This document shows positions 34,114 to 45,495 of a DNA stretch of 64,000 bases, one piece after another; within the stretch, counting starts at the first letter, position 1, and the number at the start of each line of letters is the position of its first letter. The notes under the pieces are model-generated. The model was not told where the DNA came from, made no database searches, and saw only the letters and a program-made list of their open reading frames with translations. The stretch is from Tilletiaria anomala UBC 951 (taxonomy: Eukaryota; Basidiomycota; Exobasidiomycetes; Georgefischeriales; Tilletiariaceae): NCBI RefSeq assembly GCF_000711695.1, contig NW_013546959.1:41793-105792 (forward strand), read 5' to 3'. Made by a program: the position numbers and the translations under genes.

Positions 34114-35268
34114 CTGCAAATGATGGGAATTCATGCGTGGTCAGTACGAGTTGGTGCCGGCCTGCTGGTCAAATGCCCGGACTGCGCCTGCGGTTAGAAG
34201 CCTTTCAAGGCGACTGCTAGCTGCTCCGGTCTGCGCAGATTGCTTGCACCAATCCCTTGTGCAGAAGTTGCCGAGGGAACGACCATTGCATGCCTCTGCC
34301 AATAAGCTCCACTGGTGTTCGCATTTACGTTTTCGTTCCCCATCTCTACTCTGCGAGCCTTGTTTGAACCCAAACAAGCTCAAGATCGAGCTTGACCCCT
34401 TGTAGAATGTCCGCAGCTTTGGAATGCTGGCCTGAAGACTCTGACCATGCAAGCAGACACCAAGAACCTTGTTTGCGGATGGCCTACCCCTCGCTGCCCC
34501 CGCTATTCTAACCTTGCATCCTCCCCAGCTATCTCTAGTTCCTACGCATGAGCATTGCAGGTGATTCTGCCCTTTGTTGATGAGCCCAGAACAACGCCTC
34601 AGGCCGCAGCATCAACCTAACCGGAAGGCAGCAATTTGTTCGCCGGTAGCAGCGCCTGTAGCAGCAACAACAGCTGCATTTACGGCGGAGTCGGTCACGA
34701 GTATCCCATGATTCTCACCTTGAATGATCCTTCCTTGACCCCTTACGTGCTGGACTGATGGCGTGTGAAGGCTAAGGTGTATACTTACAGACAGACCTTG
34801 AAATCTCCAAGCCGCGAGCAGCATGGGGTGCGCTGTGCCCCCGCGTGGTGGGTGGAAGGAAGTGGTAGGTGAATGGGAATTATTGCGCCCACTTCTCCAC
34901 CTGGTGTGCCGCAGCAGCCTGTTTCCGCCCAGTCTTGCATCTTTTGTCGACACGGCACCCTGCTGTAGTGCCGCAGTGCGTCCCACAGCGCGGCGCCGCC
35001 CCTTGTCGTCAGTGCACTTTTTGACGTCACTTATCAAATGCGCAGACTTCCAAACCCGTTGCCCTCTTGGTCGAGCATCGGTCCAAGCCAGTATTAATCC
35101 TCTCGAAACGATGGCGGCAGTTGGGCTAGCGCAAGCACACGCTCCTGCGAACATCCAGGTTTGCTCAACGAGAGGTGGTTAGGCGTATCAGCGACGGAGC
35201 AGCGGGCAGGCTGTGATCGCACGAGCGCTGTTGTTGATGTCATCTCAAAGCTACAGGAATCACATATT
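34114..35268. other. Intergenic region upstream of eL14, possible small gene not resolved
   Basis: This is the eL14 promoter and probable 5' leader, then the 3' end of the DUF7598-like gene. A reverse-strand frame ending at 34612 finishes with VVAATGAATGEQIAAFRLG. Acceptor- and donor-like strings (GTAAGT, GTGAGA, AAATGCAG) lie nearby, so a small spliced gene is possible. I could not build a convincing model. Confidence 0.3.
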
Positions 35269-37238
35269 TTACAAATACGAATACATGACAGGCGTGTCAC
35301 TCGTCACTTGCAGGCCGCTCTTGCGATGCGTAGACTTGCTATCCACAAGCTGGAAGCTGGCGCCGTCATCAAATAGAACGCGGACTTTGCTCTGCCCGTC
35401 ACCTTGTGCGGCAGTTACGGGAGGAACCACGGCTGGCCGCTTCTTGCGACGTTGGGACCTTTCGCAGAGCTGCTGATGATTCTCGTGTCGTTTGACAGCT
35501 TTGGCTAGTAGCTGCTGGGCGATCTTGATGTCGGTCTGCTGCGCTAACGTGACTACTTGGACGTCAGGTGCGGGATGCAACGCCTGCGTTGTGTCCACAG
35601 CATCTTGGTCCTTCTTGGAGGGGTCCCTCGCCTCACTTGCACTGCGGTACTCCAAGCCAACACCGCGTCCGATCCGCCTCTTTGGATTATCAGGACGCTC
35701 CCTCACTTGGGCTTTGGTTTCGTTGCTCTTCGCGCTCTTGACGACTTGCAAGCTGCGTCGAGCTTTCGCACTGGCCTCACGTGCTTGACGCCTGGCCTCG
35801 TGCGCTGCTGCCCGCCACTGCTCCACCAAGCCAGGTGAGCGCTCAGCCAGCGAAGGCGTAAGCAGAGTGCAGTCCACACCCTGGCTCTTTGGCGACAACA
35901 AGTCAAGGCTTGCAGGAGCATGGCGGAAAGAATGGCGTCCTCTGTAGCCAGGCAAAGATGCGAGACGCAAAGCTTGAGATTGTCGGCGAGTCGATGAGGC
36001 TCGTCTGCGAAGGCCGCCCTCGTCTTCATGCTGGCTTTTGGTCGAAGCCAACGTTTTCTTGGGAGGATCGGGCTGTGCCTCGAACGGATTGATTAAGCGG
36101 AAGAGCGAAGTGCCAGGCTCTTGACGCGAGTCTGTCACGACGACTGGCGTTTGCGTGGGCATCTGGTGGGAAGAAGTATGGATGGGAGTCTCTGATGTTC
36201 TTCGGTGGCGGAAAGCATCTTTCGCTTGCTCGTATTTCCAGTGAGAATGATCATGAAACTGATGATGAAATTGCGGAGCTTCTGGCTGTTTGGCGATGTT
36301 TAAGATATGACGAGATAGCCTGGTGAACGCACCGCCCTGGTGAACAAGCGCAACGAAACGAGACTTGTCCTTTCGCTTCTTCGGACTGACATTCCTACTG
36401 TCATCAAAGATTGCGGGCTTTGGCAAGTCCTGCTGCTTTCCAGTAGAAGTGACGAATTGGTGCCTTCTGAACAAGTAGCCTTCGTCTACGGCAGCTGGGC
36501 CTTGATCGAATTTCTCGGGGTGCCCATAGCGCTTCACTTTCTCCTTCACAGCCAAACCAGATGACGAGGCGGCCGTAGCTAAAGCAGCCTTTCGCACGTC
36601 TAGTGATCGCAGGTGCTTCATGTTGCACTTTCGAAAAACCAAGCCCTGCGTGCGTTGGCAATCAATGTCAACATCTGAGCGTCATGACGATCAAGTCGTC
36701 TTGTGCTCACCACTACAGCGTTAAAGAATCCGGCTGCTAACAGCAACCAGCCACCAACCCTGTCGATGCTCTGAACGCTCCTGCTGTTCACATCGGCCGC
36801 CAGGGCCATCATACCTAGTCCAAGCATGGTGGTGCTCGTCCATTTGTGACTCAACTGCGGCATGCAGCGTTCGAGGACGTCTTGAATGCGCACGGTCCGG
36901 TGGGTGAGCAAATAAGGTAGCGGGAATTCAGAGATGACCATGGACGCAAGTAGGACGATTAGAAAGATTGCGTGCAGGAAATTGAAAAAAGGGCCAGTAG
37001 GACGTAAAGGCACGTCGCTGCCCGGATAAAGTGTGCAAATAGGACCCTGCAGCATTGCCGTAGTCTCGTTCTCGGCTAACACTGCCGGGAGGGCCGGTGC
37101 AGCAGACTGCGAGGACGACGCGGAGGCCACATCGATGCGCAGTTGGATGATTGAAGTGACCAGCGTAAAGATAAGGCCTGTAAGTGTAGCTACTCGAAGC
37201 GGCAAGAGAATAAGCCAGCGGAGCAAAGTTGGTGACAT
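35269..37238 (-). CDS. DUF7598-like multi-pass membrane protein with a long cytosolic tail
   Basis: Reverse-strand exons 37238-36629 and 36578-35269 give 639 residues. The function of the family is unknown. The N-terminal third has about four membrane segments: WLILLPLRVATLTGLIFTLV, FFNFLHAIFLIVLLASMVIS, STTMLGLGMMALAADV and GGWLLLAAGFFNAVVV. The pattern, including the TGPFFNFLHA loop before helix 2, fits the fungal DUF7598 fold as I know it. A roughly 420-residue hydrophilic, basic tail follows, with RQAREASAKARRS-type charged helix and no domain I recognise. The 50-nt intron (GTGCAA...TTTAG) is inferred because it alone joins the two long frames; its donor is weak. The start at 37238 is the first ATG before helix 1. 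Confidence 0.65.
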
Positions 37239-38590
37239 CGTGCCAGTCGTGCAAAGTTCTTGCAGACCGGTAGCGTGGCCTGGACCGAAGGCAAACCCAG
37301 AAGATGGGGACAATCGGAAAGGAGATGAGCGCTCCAAATGAACAGATGAAGGCTATATAGCTTGCGCATTGATGTCAGCTTCGAAATGGCGAAGTGAAGG
37401 TCAGATCGAACGGCGTCAGCGTGGTCAACACCGAGCCATATACCTCAAGCCAGAGTCTGGAACGAAAGGTGCAAGCCTTTGTCGGGCACAAGATTGGCTT
37501 CCCCATGCAGCACTTTTCATCGGTGCCCCATGAGCACAAGCGGTAATTGAGTGAGACGGCCATCGCGGGAGGCTGCGCAAAGATTGAGAGCCTTTGTGGT
37601 TGGAGGGTAGAAGCGATGGCACCAATGACAAAGGGATGGTTTTCGTCGCCGAGAATTGCAGCATTGCAGCATTGGACATCCGTCAGACACCATTATAGAC
37701 GCATGAGCCTTCGCCCATTCGCAGGAGCTTGACTCTTGGAGTTTGTAGGTTCACTCAGCACAAGTCGCACCTGCACTTTGTTGTCATGCTCCGAGACTCA
37801 GCTCAATGGCAAAGGAAGCAGGGTTCACGGTTCTTGTTAATCAGGTGGCACGGCGTGCCCTGCTGCCAGAGTGGCACATACATAAACACTCCAGTCTATA
37901 CACCCAGCTAGAAAAAATGACCACTGTCAAATCGCGTCAAAAAAGACATGTGACCTCTCGGCTTGATTTAAACCTGGAGTATCAGAATCGCTGGCTGTTT
38001 TTGCTCATTCGCAATCGTAGTCGAATGGCAATGCACCTTTGATGGATTGCAACGGGATGAGGATAGGAGAATATATGAAAGAGGCGAGGAGAACCACCTG
38101 CAAATTTCCCAGCGGCGGCGCACATTGATGAATCGCGACGGGATAAGGACACGAGGTAGTCTGAAAGAGGCTGTGAAGAGAGGTCGACGATGACCGTGGG
38201 TGGGATGGACGATGAGGTGGAAGAGAGGAGGAGCTACGGATAAGAAGGGCATTATAGGATGTGGTTGAAAGGGGCGATGACGGTGATGTGGACAGTCATA
38301 AAAAAGGTGGAAAAGCGAGCGTGGTAAAGTTGAGGCATGAGAGGATATGAGTTCGACACGGTGAATGCGGCTGCCTCCATTGGGTTCCCACGCGCGCAAA
38401 ATGCCGTCGACCCCGCAACTACATCCGACTTTGCAGTTTAGGTGCGTTGCCGCTGTCTCAGCCCACCAGATGCCTGCAAGACGAGCGTCATATTCCGATG
38501 GAACACGCAAGCAATTGCAGCCAGCGTCAAGATTTGAGAGACGCTGCTTTCCCACACAATCATATATCATAATTTATTCTAGTCTCCAAC
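37239..38590. other. Intergenic region between the DUF7598-like gene and tRNA-Arg
   Basis: No gene is assigned. A reverse-strand hydrophobic frame at about 37289-37357 (YIAFICSFGALISFPIVPIF) and a Cys-containing frame at 37375-37563 lie just upstream of the DUF7598-like start. I could not join either to it. Confidence 0.4.
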
Positions 38591-38693
38591 GGTCTTATGG
38601 CCCAATGGTCAAGGCATCTGACTACGATTCAATCAACTAAGGTTGTTCGGATCTGTTATCAGGGGATTGCAGGTTCGAATCCTGCTAAGATCG
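38591..38693 (+). tRNA. tRNA-Arg(ACG) with a 30-nt intron
   Basis: The acceptor stem GGTCTTA pairs with TAAGATC (one G-U), and G is the discriminator. The D arm is GCCCAATGGTCAAGGC. The anticodon stem is TCTGA/TCAGG with loop CTACGA(T), giving anticodon ACG at 38624-38626 (read as ICG for CGN Arg codons). The T arm is GCAGG-TTCGAAT-CCTGC. An intron of about 30 nt (38628-38657) sits one base 3' of the anticodon, the canonical position. Removal leaves a normal 73-nt tRNA. A run of eight T follows. Confidence 0.93.
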
Positions 38694-38697
38694 TATC

Positions 38698-38705
38698 TTT
38701 TTTTT
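38698..38705 (+). terminator. RNA polymerase III terminator (T8)
   Basis: Eight T residues begin five bases after the tRNA discriminator base. This is the standard Pol III stop signal. Confidence 0.85.
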
Positions 38706-39252
38706 GCTGTGGTTGAGTTGCTAATCACTGCAATAGCCATGGGATTCATTTTTTTCAGCCGCCCTCAGCCAATCGCAGCATGCCTGATGACCTTCACACA
38801 TGTGGGCATCACTTTTTTTATGTGCGATTAAGCATATCACACGCACGAGTTGGATCGGTGTCCAAAGATGACGAAGCATGCGGAGCAGCTTACAGATGGT
38901 GAGAATGCAATTGAACAAGGGTGGTGCTGTTGACAGAGCGTCGTGTCCGGAAAGCAGCCGATCCCGCCCTCGTCCGGTCTCTAGACAGTCAAGGCTCGGG
39001 ACAGGCATCGCTCCCTAGGGAGTAGGGGAGCAAACTGCGTACTAGCAGATATACTGGATCCTACTATCAAGAAACCAAGCCAGTATGATTTCTCCATTCA
39101 ACGTTTCTGGGTCTAAATGTGAAAGTGGCTTGAATGCTGCAGCATTCTGAGCAAGCATGTTGGTTCTGTCAAATACATCCATGCCACCACGTGAGCACGC
39201 TCGCATGCCCCCAAAGCAAGCCACCTTGAAAGCCCCAGGGCCCCCTTAGCGT
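38706..39252. other. Intergenic region between tRNA-Arg and the 3' end of TAF5
   Basis: No gene, repeat or regulatory motif is recognised. Confidence 0.4.
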
Positions 39253-42200
39253 TCAGATCGTCGGATCGTACGCGCCTGCGACCATGCAGAGGTTGCGCGG
39301 AGTGAACTTAATGTTGACGAGCGGTGTCTGCTTGGTATAAAATGTGGCGACACAATCCGCACTGGACTGTTGCAGCCAATTATATGAATTCTCCGTGCCA
39401 GTGCTGCCTGTCGCTTTGGCGCTTGTGCTGACGCCGGCGCTGGCGGTTTCCTTGGTAGCATCTGCAGAGCCGCTCATAGCGCCCATCTGCTGAGCTTCAA
39501 CGCTGCCATCTGCCGGCACGCGCCGCCGCCCTCCTGGCCCTTTCACGTCCCAACAGCGAACCGTGCAATCTGCTCCGCCACTGACGAGGAGATTTCCGTC
39601 GCTGCTAAAGTCAAGGTCGTGCACTGTCGCTGTATGTCCCCACATCTTCTTGATCCGCCTACCTGATGCGAGGTCCCACAAGCTGATTCCTGTGTCATCA
39701 CCCGCTGGACCAGTCTTGGGGGACATCGCGGTCGATGGCGTCCAGAACCCATCGCCTGTCCCTGCCGACGCGAGATAGCGCCCATCAGGACTGATTTTGA
39801 CGCAAGACACGCTCGAGGTATGCCCGACGAAGAGCCGTAAGCATGTCCCTCGTTGCACATCCCAGAGCCGGCAGGTCCGATCTGAAGAGCCGGTCGCAAG
39901 GTAGAGCGAGTTGGGATGAAAGTCAAGGCACTGTAGAAAGGGGAACGAGGGGATCAGCAAGGGCTATCGAAGGGCAACAGCCTGGAAACTTGCAGCTTAC
40001 ATCAACATCGCTCAGGTGGCCTGCGTAGATCCGTAATGGATTGATGCGCTCCGTGCTCCAAAGTCGCGCCGTCTTGTCCGCGCTAGCAGTCGCAAAGTAG
40101 ATTCCCTGTGGGCCCCACTTCACATTCCACACTGGCAGGTTGTGGCCCCTGTAAGCGACGAGCGCAGAGAATGTCTCCAAACTCCACAGGCGCGTCGTGC
40201 CGTCGGCGGACGAGGAGAGAAGATGCTTCGGCGCACTGGCGCTGCCACCTATCGGATCAAAGTCGACGCTGTACACCGGTCCGCTGTGTCCAATAAGTTT
40301 GCGAGTAGAGCGGCCCTCCCTTTCGCGCACCTTTTTCAGCGTTTTTGCTGGTGCACCCGGTGTGAAACATGCGGTCTTTGTCAGTCTCAACGCTACCAAA
40401 TGCCCCACACGGGGTTGCGCCTTACCATCTCGAACCTCGCTTAAGTCGAAGTCACTCCGCAGCCCACGTAGCGTTTCACCCTTCAAGCTCCACACCTGCA
40501 CGTAACTCTCCTCGAATCCGGCCGCCATCATGGACGTGTCGTGCGAGAACACCGAGCACGTCAACCTGTTCCCCGGAAAGTCAAAGTAATTGTGTTAATC
40601 ACGAGAGGTGTGAAATGCCTATGCGAGACGCGCATGGGGCATGGCCATGTCAACAGAGAGATACGTACCCATCATCCGCATCATGGTACGTGTACGCGCA
40701 CACGCTCGGCATGGCTGCCGCTCTGGCCGCCTTAGCACCTTCCTCGCCGCGGCCGTTGAACGTAGGGTCCCTTACGCCGCTAAGGAACCCTTGCCCAACA
40801 ACGCCACTCTCGAGCGCGAGATCGAAGCGCAGCGCTTTGCGTGCATCCAGGATGCGCGCCACTTCACGGTTCACATCCACTGTTCGATACGTGGGCGGCT
40901 GCGGCGCGAGGTCCGCCAGCACAGGCGCGAGCAAACCTGCAGAGCTGGCTGGTGCTGTCGATGGGAGCGTCAGTTCTCCTTGCACTGAGCCCGCCGCTGC
41001 AGCAGCGCCAGTGGAAGGGCTCTTTGTTGCGTCTGTCATCAAAACGTCCGCATTCGCTTCCGCGGCCCCATCTGTGGACGTCTGTCCATCCTTGTCCTCC
41101 GCGCCCGCCGCGCTGGTACCCTCTGCCTCATGTTTGGCCTTGAGGAGCCTCTGCTTTTGCGCCTGCTTCTCACTCCACTCTTGTAGCTCCAGCTCTTTCG
41201 CTACATCCACCTGTAGACGATCGCTCATCGGCATGCGCGGGTGCAGCTTTAGCTGCGGGCCCGCTGCAGACGCATTGTAGTCTGCCACCGCATCCTTCCC
41301 CGTCACCGCATCGGACCCCAAGCGCGAGGGGTGGGATGAGGAGGACGAGTGATGCACAGAGGTGAGCGGAGACGGAGCGTAGGATGGCCCGATGCCCGTG
41401 AGCCCGACACCTTCCTCCAAAACCGCCGGGTCGAGCTCGTATGGCTTGGCTTGTAGGACTTTGAAGGGACACGAAGATGTCAGCGACTTTTCTTCCATTT
41501 AGAGATGCACGAAAGGGAGTACAGCTGCACATGCTTACCCTGTATTCTACACCTCTCGTTGAGGATGCGCAACGCAACATCGCGTGCGCGCCTAGCCCGC
41601 CCTTCGCCCTCATCAAGTGCGAGTCCATCGGCGGCGCCGGCGCCCGAGACGGGCCCTAGGCCATCTGTCAGCCAGCCGAGCAGAAGCGAGAAGGTCGTCT
41701 GCGTGACCTTGATTATGTATCGCTCTGTTCTAAACCGGACGGCTAGTGAATCAGACGCGAGGTGGTGCGGTAGAGCAACGGCGCGGATCTGCGAGATGAG
41801 AACCGTGTGCGTCGGCATGAATGCGTGGCTAAAAGCTGAGAAGAAGGCGCCGGCTGCATCGCCGTAGCCGCCATCGACGAGATTGAGGTAAGAGTGAACA
41901 AAGAGGGGCAGAAGTAAAGGCCGAAGCTCAACCTGCAAGCACACAGAACCCAGCTCTGGCCATATCAGCAATTTCGTTCCTTGTGTCTCTGACAGGATCG
42001 GCAGCACGCACCTGGTAGACCTCCAAGCTGCCCTCGCACCAGTTCTTGATGGCTGAAAATCCCCGCGTCGTATCTGTTGGGTCCCTTGCAAGTGCTTCGG
42101 CTGCATCGACCTCGCCTGGTGCGGGCCCACCTGTGCCGGGTGTGCCAGTGTCCGCTGCAGAGGAAGCTCCTCCAAGGCCTTTGCTAGCGGCCTGCATGTC

Positions 42201-42716
42201 CCGCGGAGCATTCTTGTGGGCCAGTTCTTTCAGCGCAATAGGCTGCAGACTAGGTAGTCCACCCGTCTCAGCTGCTGCTGCTGCCGTAGCTGCCGCTATT
42301 TCTGCTGCTGATGCGGGCCCAGTCTGCCCTGGCCGGGTACCTTGCACACGAGACACAGCCTCAAGCTCTGCTTTAAACGCTTGTTCGATCCGGTTGAAGC
42401 CTTTCCTCCGGAGATATGCGAGAACAGCGGTATCTTCGTCCATGTCGCCTCCAGCAAACCCGCTGCTGCTAGCGGTGCCATTGTTTACGCCAGCCTTAGA
42501 AGGAGATGCCGAAAGACCTGCAGCAGTAACCGCACCTAGCACTGGCATTATCCGACCGGCGAATGAACCGCTTACACCTAATGCACCTGCGCCTGATCCT
42601 GAGCCCCCCGCTACCGAAGCACTCGAGGACGACATTGCTACGCCATTCTTGGGTGCGTCATGGCCGTCCTCCGCGGTGTTCCCGCGACTAGGTGACGCTG
42701 CGGCGGACGTCGGCAT
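39253..42716 (-). CDS. TAF5: Transcription initiation factor TFIID/SAGA subunit 5 (TAF5)
   Basis: Reverse-strand exons 42716-42012, 41932-41539, 41458-40669, 40565-40426, 40347-40001 and 39930-39253 give 1017 residues. TAF5 is a scaffold of TFIID and, in fungi, SAGA. Features in order: a LisH-like helix (AVLAYLRRKGFNRIEQAFKA); the TAF5 N-terminal domain (VELRPLLLPLFVHSYLNLV, FFSAFSHAF, LGWLTDG); a disordered Ala/Ser linker; and a C-terminal WD40 propeller. The propeller repeats include GHSGPVYSVDFDP, GHNLPVWNVKWGP, FHPNSLYLATGSSDRTCRLW, GHTSSVSCVKISPDGRYLAS and GHTATVHDLDFSSDG. The intron after SEVRD was placed so that it joins AKTLKKVREREGRSTRKLIG. Low-complexity inserts make it longer than the yeast protein (798 residues). 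The start at 42716 is the first in-frame ATG. Confidence 0.93.
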
Positions 42717-43482
42717 GTTGGCTGAGTTAAATTCCGGCTCACCCAGCTCGTCAAGGGTATTCAAGACATCAACCAGCGTCGCGGCACTTCAAATAGCGAG
42801 CATCGGTGACATGGAGCGCTCGCTATGCGTGTCTCAACGGCAAGGTCGCTCAGTGAGCTTGTGGCATGTAAGACAGCAAATTGATGGAATTGACTTTGGA
42901 GTGCAACTGCACCCGCCGCGTTGAGTTTGGCGAATCTGAGATTCACCTGCGTCCGGCGTCATCAACTCATCTGACGCGTCTAGCATTCGGCCGATCACCT
43001 CGCAGCAACACATGTCTTTCCAACATGCCTGCTGCCACTTCTTCAACAAACACAATTGTCTCTTTGGCGGCTCTCGCAGCTTGTATACAGCATCCACCCC
43101 ATACCGCTTGCACTCGTCGCGCCCATCATACTATAGGTGGTGCTGCTCAGCCGATTCTCAAGGTACGGGGCCTGTGCCTGGCCATACCAAGCGAAGACGA
43201 GCAGCGCCGACGACATGCATAGGACAACACCGCGAGCATCGAGGAACCTTACAATTATCCATATCATTACAGGATCCGATGGAAATGATCAATCTAGAAA
43301 GTGAGAAACACGCTGAATATGAGCGGAGTGCACCGAAGCCCACGCATGGTGAGAGCAAGACAAATGGCCCTGCCGTGTCGAGTCGAATGAGCGGCCGCAA
43401 CCGGAAGAGAAGCTAAAGGGTCCAGCCCCGCGCTTTGGCCAAGCCTGCGACCTCCTCTCTACCCCCACAGGTGGGAATTGGT
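42717..43482. other. Intergenic region between TAF5 and the alpha/beta-hydrolase gene
   Basis: This is the TAF5 promoter side. The exon-1 frame stays open for at least 48 nt upstream of the chosen ATG without another ATG. Nothing else is recognised. Confidence 0.4.
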
Positions 43483-45495
43483 TCACCGATATTCGTCTTT
43501 CTCCCAGCCCTGGTCGTAGTTACTTTGGAACAGCAAGGGTAGAAAAAAGAAAGCGAGGATGGTGACGCCTATGCTGCCTCCGAGCAGGCTTCGCGCCATG
43601 ATCTCGTGTACGGGCGTAGCGAATGCGTGCTGGCCCGTCGAGGGCGCCTTGGCAGGCTTGTCGCCCGGGTTGGTCACGTTGGTCAGGTCAGGATTGCGAG
43701 TGTTCAGCTCGTCGCCAAAGAGACGCTGCAGCGAGATGCTGGCGCTGTACATGGAGTAATCTTGGTGCGTACTGATAAATGCAAAGTAGGGCAGCTCAGC
43801 AGTCGGGTTTTAAGCGCAAAAGCTGCTTGCTGCTGATCTGCACTCACACGTTGGCAATAAAGTCGGCAGTATGCGTCTTGGGGAACCCGCCTGGGAAATC
43901 GTTGCCCATTGACATAACAAAGTTGGAACCGCGGTCCAAACTGCATCGCAAGGGACATCAAGCAGAGCGAACGAATCAGTCAGCTCCGTATAGACAGATT
44001 AAGGAAGCTACCGAACGCGCCCTGACTCACTGATTGGAGCCTTGCCAGGCCGCTTGGCAATGCGTGTCACCGCTGCCGACGTCGAATAGACCAAACGCGT
44101 AGTTGACAGTGCGACTTTGGTACCTCGCGACGATATCTGCACCGTTATTGACGACCGCATCGTCTCGCGCATACTTGGTGATCTTGGATGTGTTTCCATG
44201 GATTCCGTATGGCCAATCGTCAAACGTTGGCGCGCATGTGGCGTTGGCGTTAGGGTACGGCCGGTTGGAACTGAGCCAGGCCCATGAACCAGGGTTGGCG
44301 ATCCAGTATCGCACATTGCTGTCGTACGCCTTTGTCTTCTTCATCACCGCGTATCGTTGCACACCCTGCCCACCGAGCGAGTGGCCAGCGACAACGACCT
44401 GATTCAGGGACGGGTAGATACTCTTGTCGAAGAGCTGGTCGAGGATGGCGTCCATGGCGTCGAAAGAGGTGAGCTCATGCTGCATCTTGGGATTCTTATT
44501 CGTCCCGCCTTCCTGCCACAGCGACGCAGCAAAGCAGAGATATTGCGGCTTGCATGCTCCAGCGCTCAGATCTTGCATGTTCAGGAAGGCCGGCGCGACG
44601 ATGCCGACCGAGGCATTGTTGCCTGTCAAGCCCATGGTGTTGAAGGGAGCGAACTGTTGCTCTACGACAATGTTTCGTGCGTTCAGCATGTAGTTTGCGT
44701 ACCTGCGCCAAAGGGAGAGCCGCGCCCGTAAGTGAGCGCACCGTAGAGCATCTGACCTGTCTCACGCTTCACTCACTTCCAGGTGTCACGCGGCTTTCCA
44801 GGAAGGACGACGATGAATCGCTTGACAGTAGCGGGGTCATCTACGCTGATGTAAAAAGGCATGATGCCGCTCTCGTTGCGGAATTTGTTGAAGACCTTCA
44901 TCGAGTCGTTGAGGACAAAGCCAGGCACGTCGGGCAAGGATTCCCATCCTATCTCTTCGCTGCCATTGACATTGGCACCGGGGGTCACGGGGCCAAGGTT
45001 GCTATTCCAGGTGTACTGCGTGCCGTCGGTCTGAATGAGTTGACCAGGCACGCTTGCCAGATTCCCATTGGCGGTGCCTTTGACGCCCGTCATGTTGTCG
45101 GCGAGCTGAGCAGCTTGGACGTACATGCCTTGCACGGCGTCGGAGACGATAGGGGATTGCTCGGCGTCAGAGGGCGCAAAAGTCGTTGACTGACGGCGTT
45201 CAAGCCAAGTGCGGGATCGTGTTGGACGCATTCGTTTCCCGTTGTGAACCGTCCGGGACGGCCCGGCCTCGTTTCCAACATGTAGCGCCCGACGTTCGTG
45301 ATGCAGCGACGGCCACGGTTGCGCCGCCGCCACCGCTGCTGCATCGTGTGTTAAGCCCTGGGTTGAGTCCAACAGATGTTGATATGAACCAGTGTTTCCG
45401 CTATTGCTTGCCGAAGCGACACTAGCAGCTGCTACTAGCAGGACAAAAGAAACGGCCCAAACCGCCCTCCGCATCCTGTTCGCCGGGCGTCTCAT
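43483..45495 (-). CDS. Secretory-pathway alpha/beta-hydrolase with a C-terminal membrane helix
   Basis: Reverse-strand exons 45495-44777, 44702-44031, 43940-43848 and 43771-43483 give 590 residues. The N-terminus has a signal or anchor helix (AVWAVSFVLLVAAASVASAS). The core has a lipase/esterase nucleophile elbow, VVAGHSLGGQGVQRYA, with a GHSLGG serine. It also has a likely acid/histidine region including GSGDTHCQAAW and PKTHTADFIANV. Many NXS/T sites fit passage through the ER. Near the C-terminus lies a membrane helix (LGGSIGVTILAFFFLPLLF) followed by a short charged end, so the enzyme is probably held at a membrane with its domain facing the lumen or outside. The substrate is unknown. A fungal secreted hydrolase family is likely, but I cannot name it. 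Confidence 0.75.
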
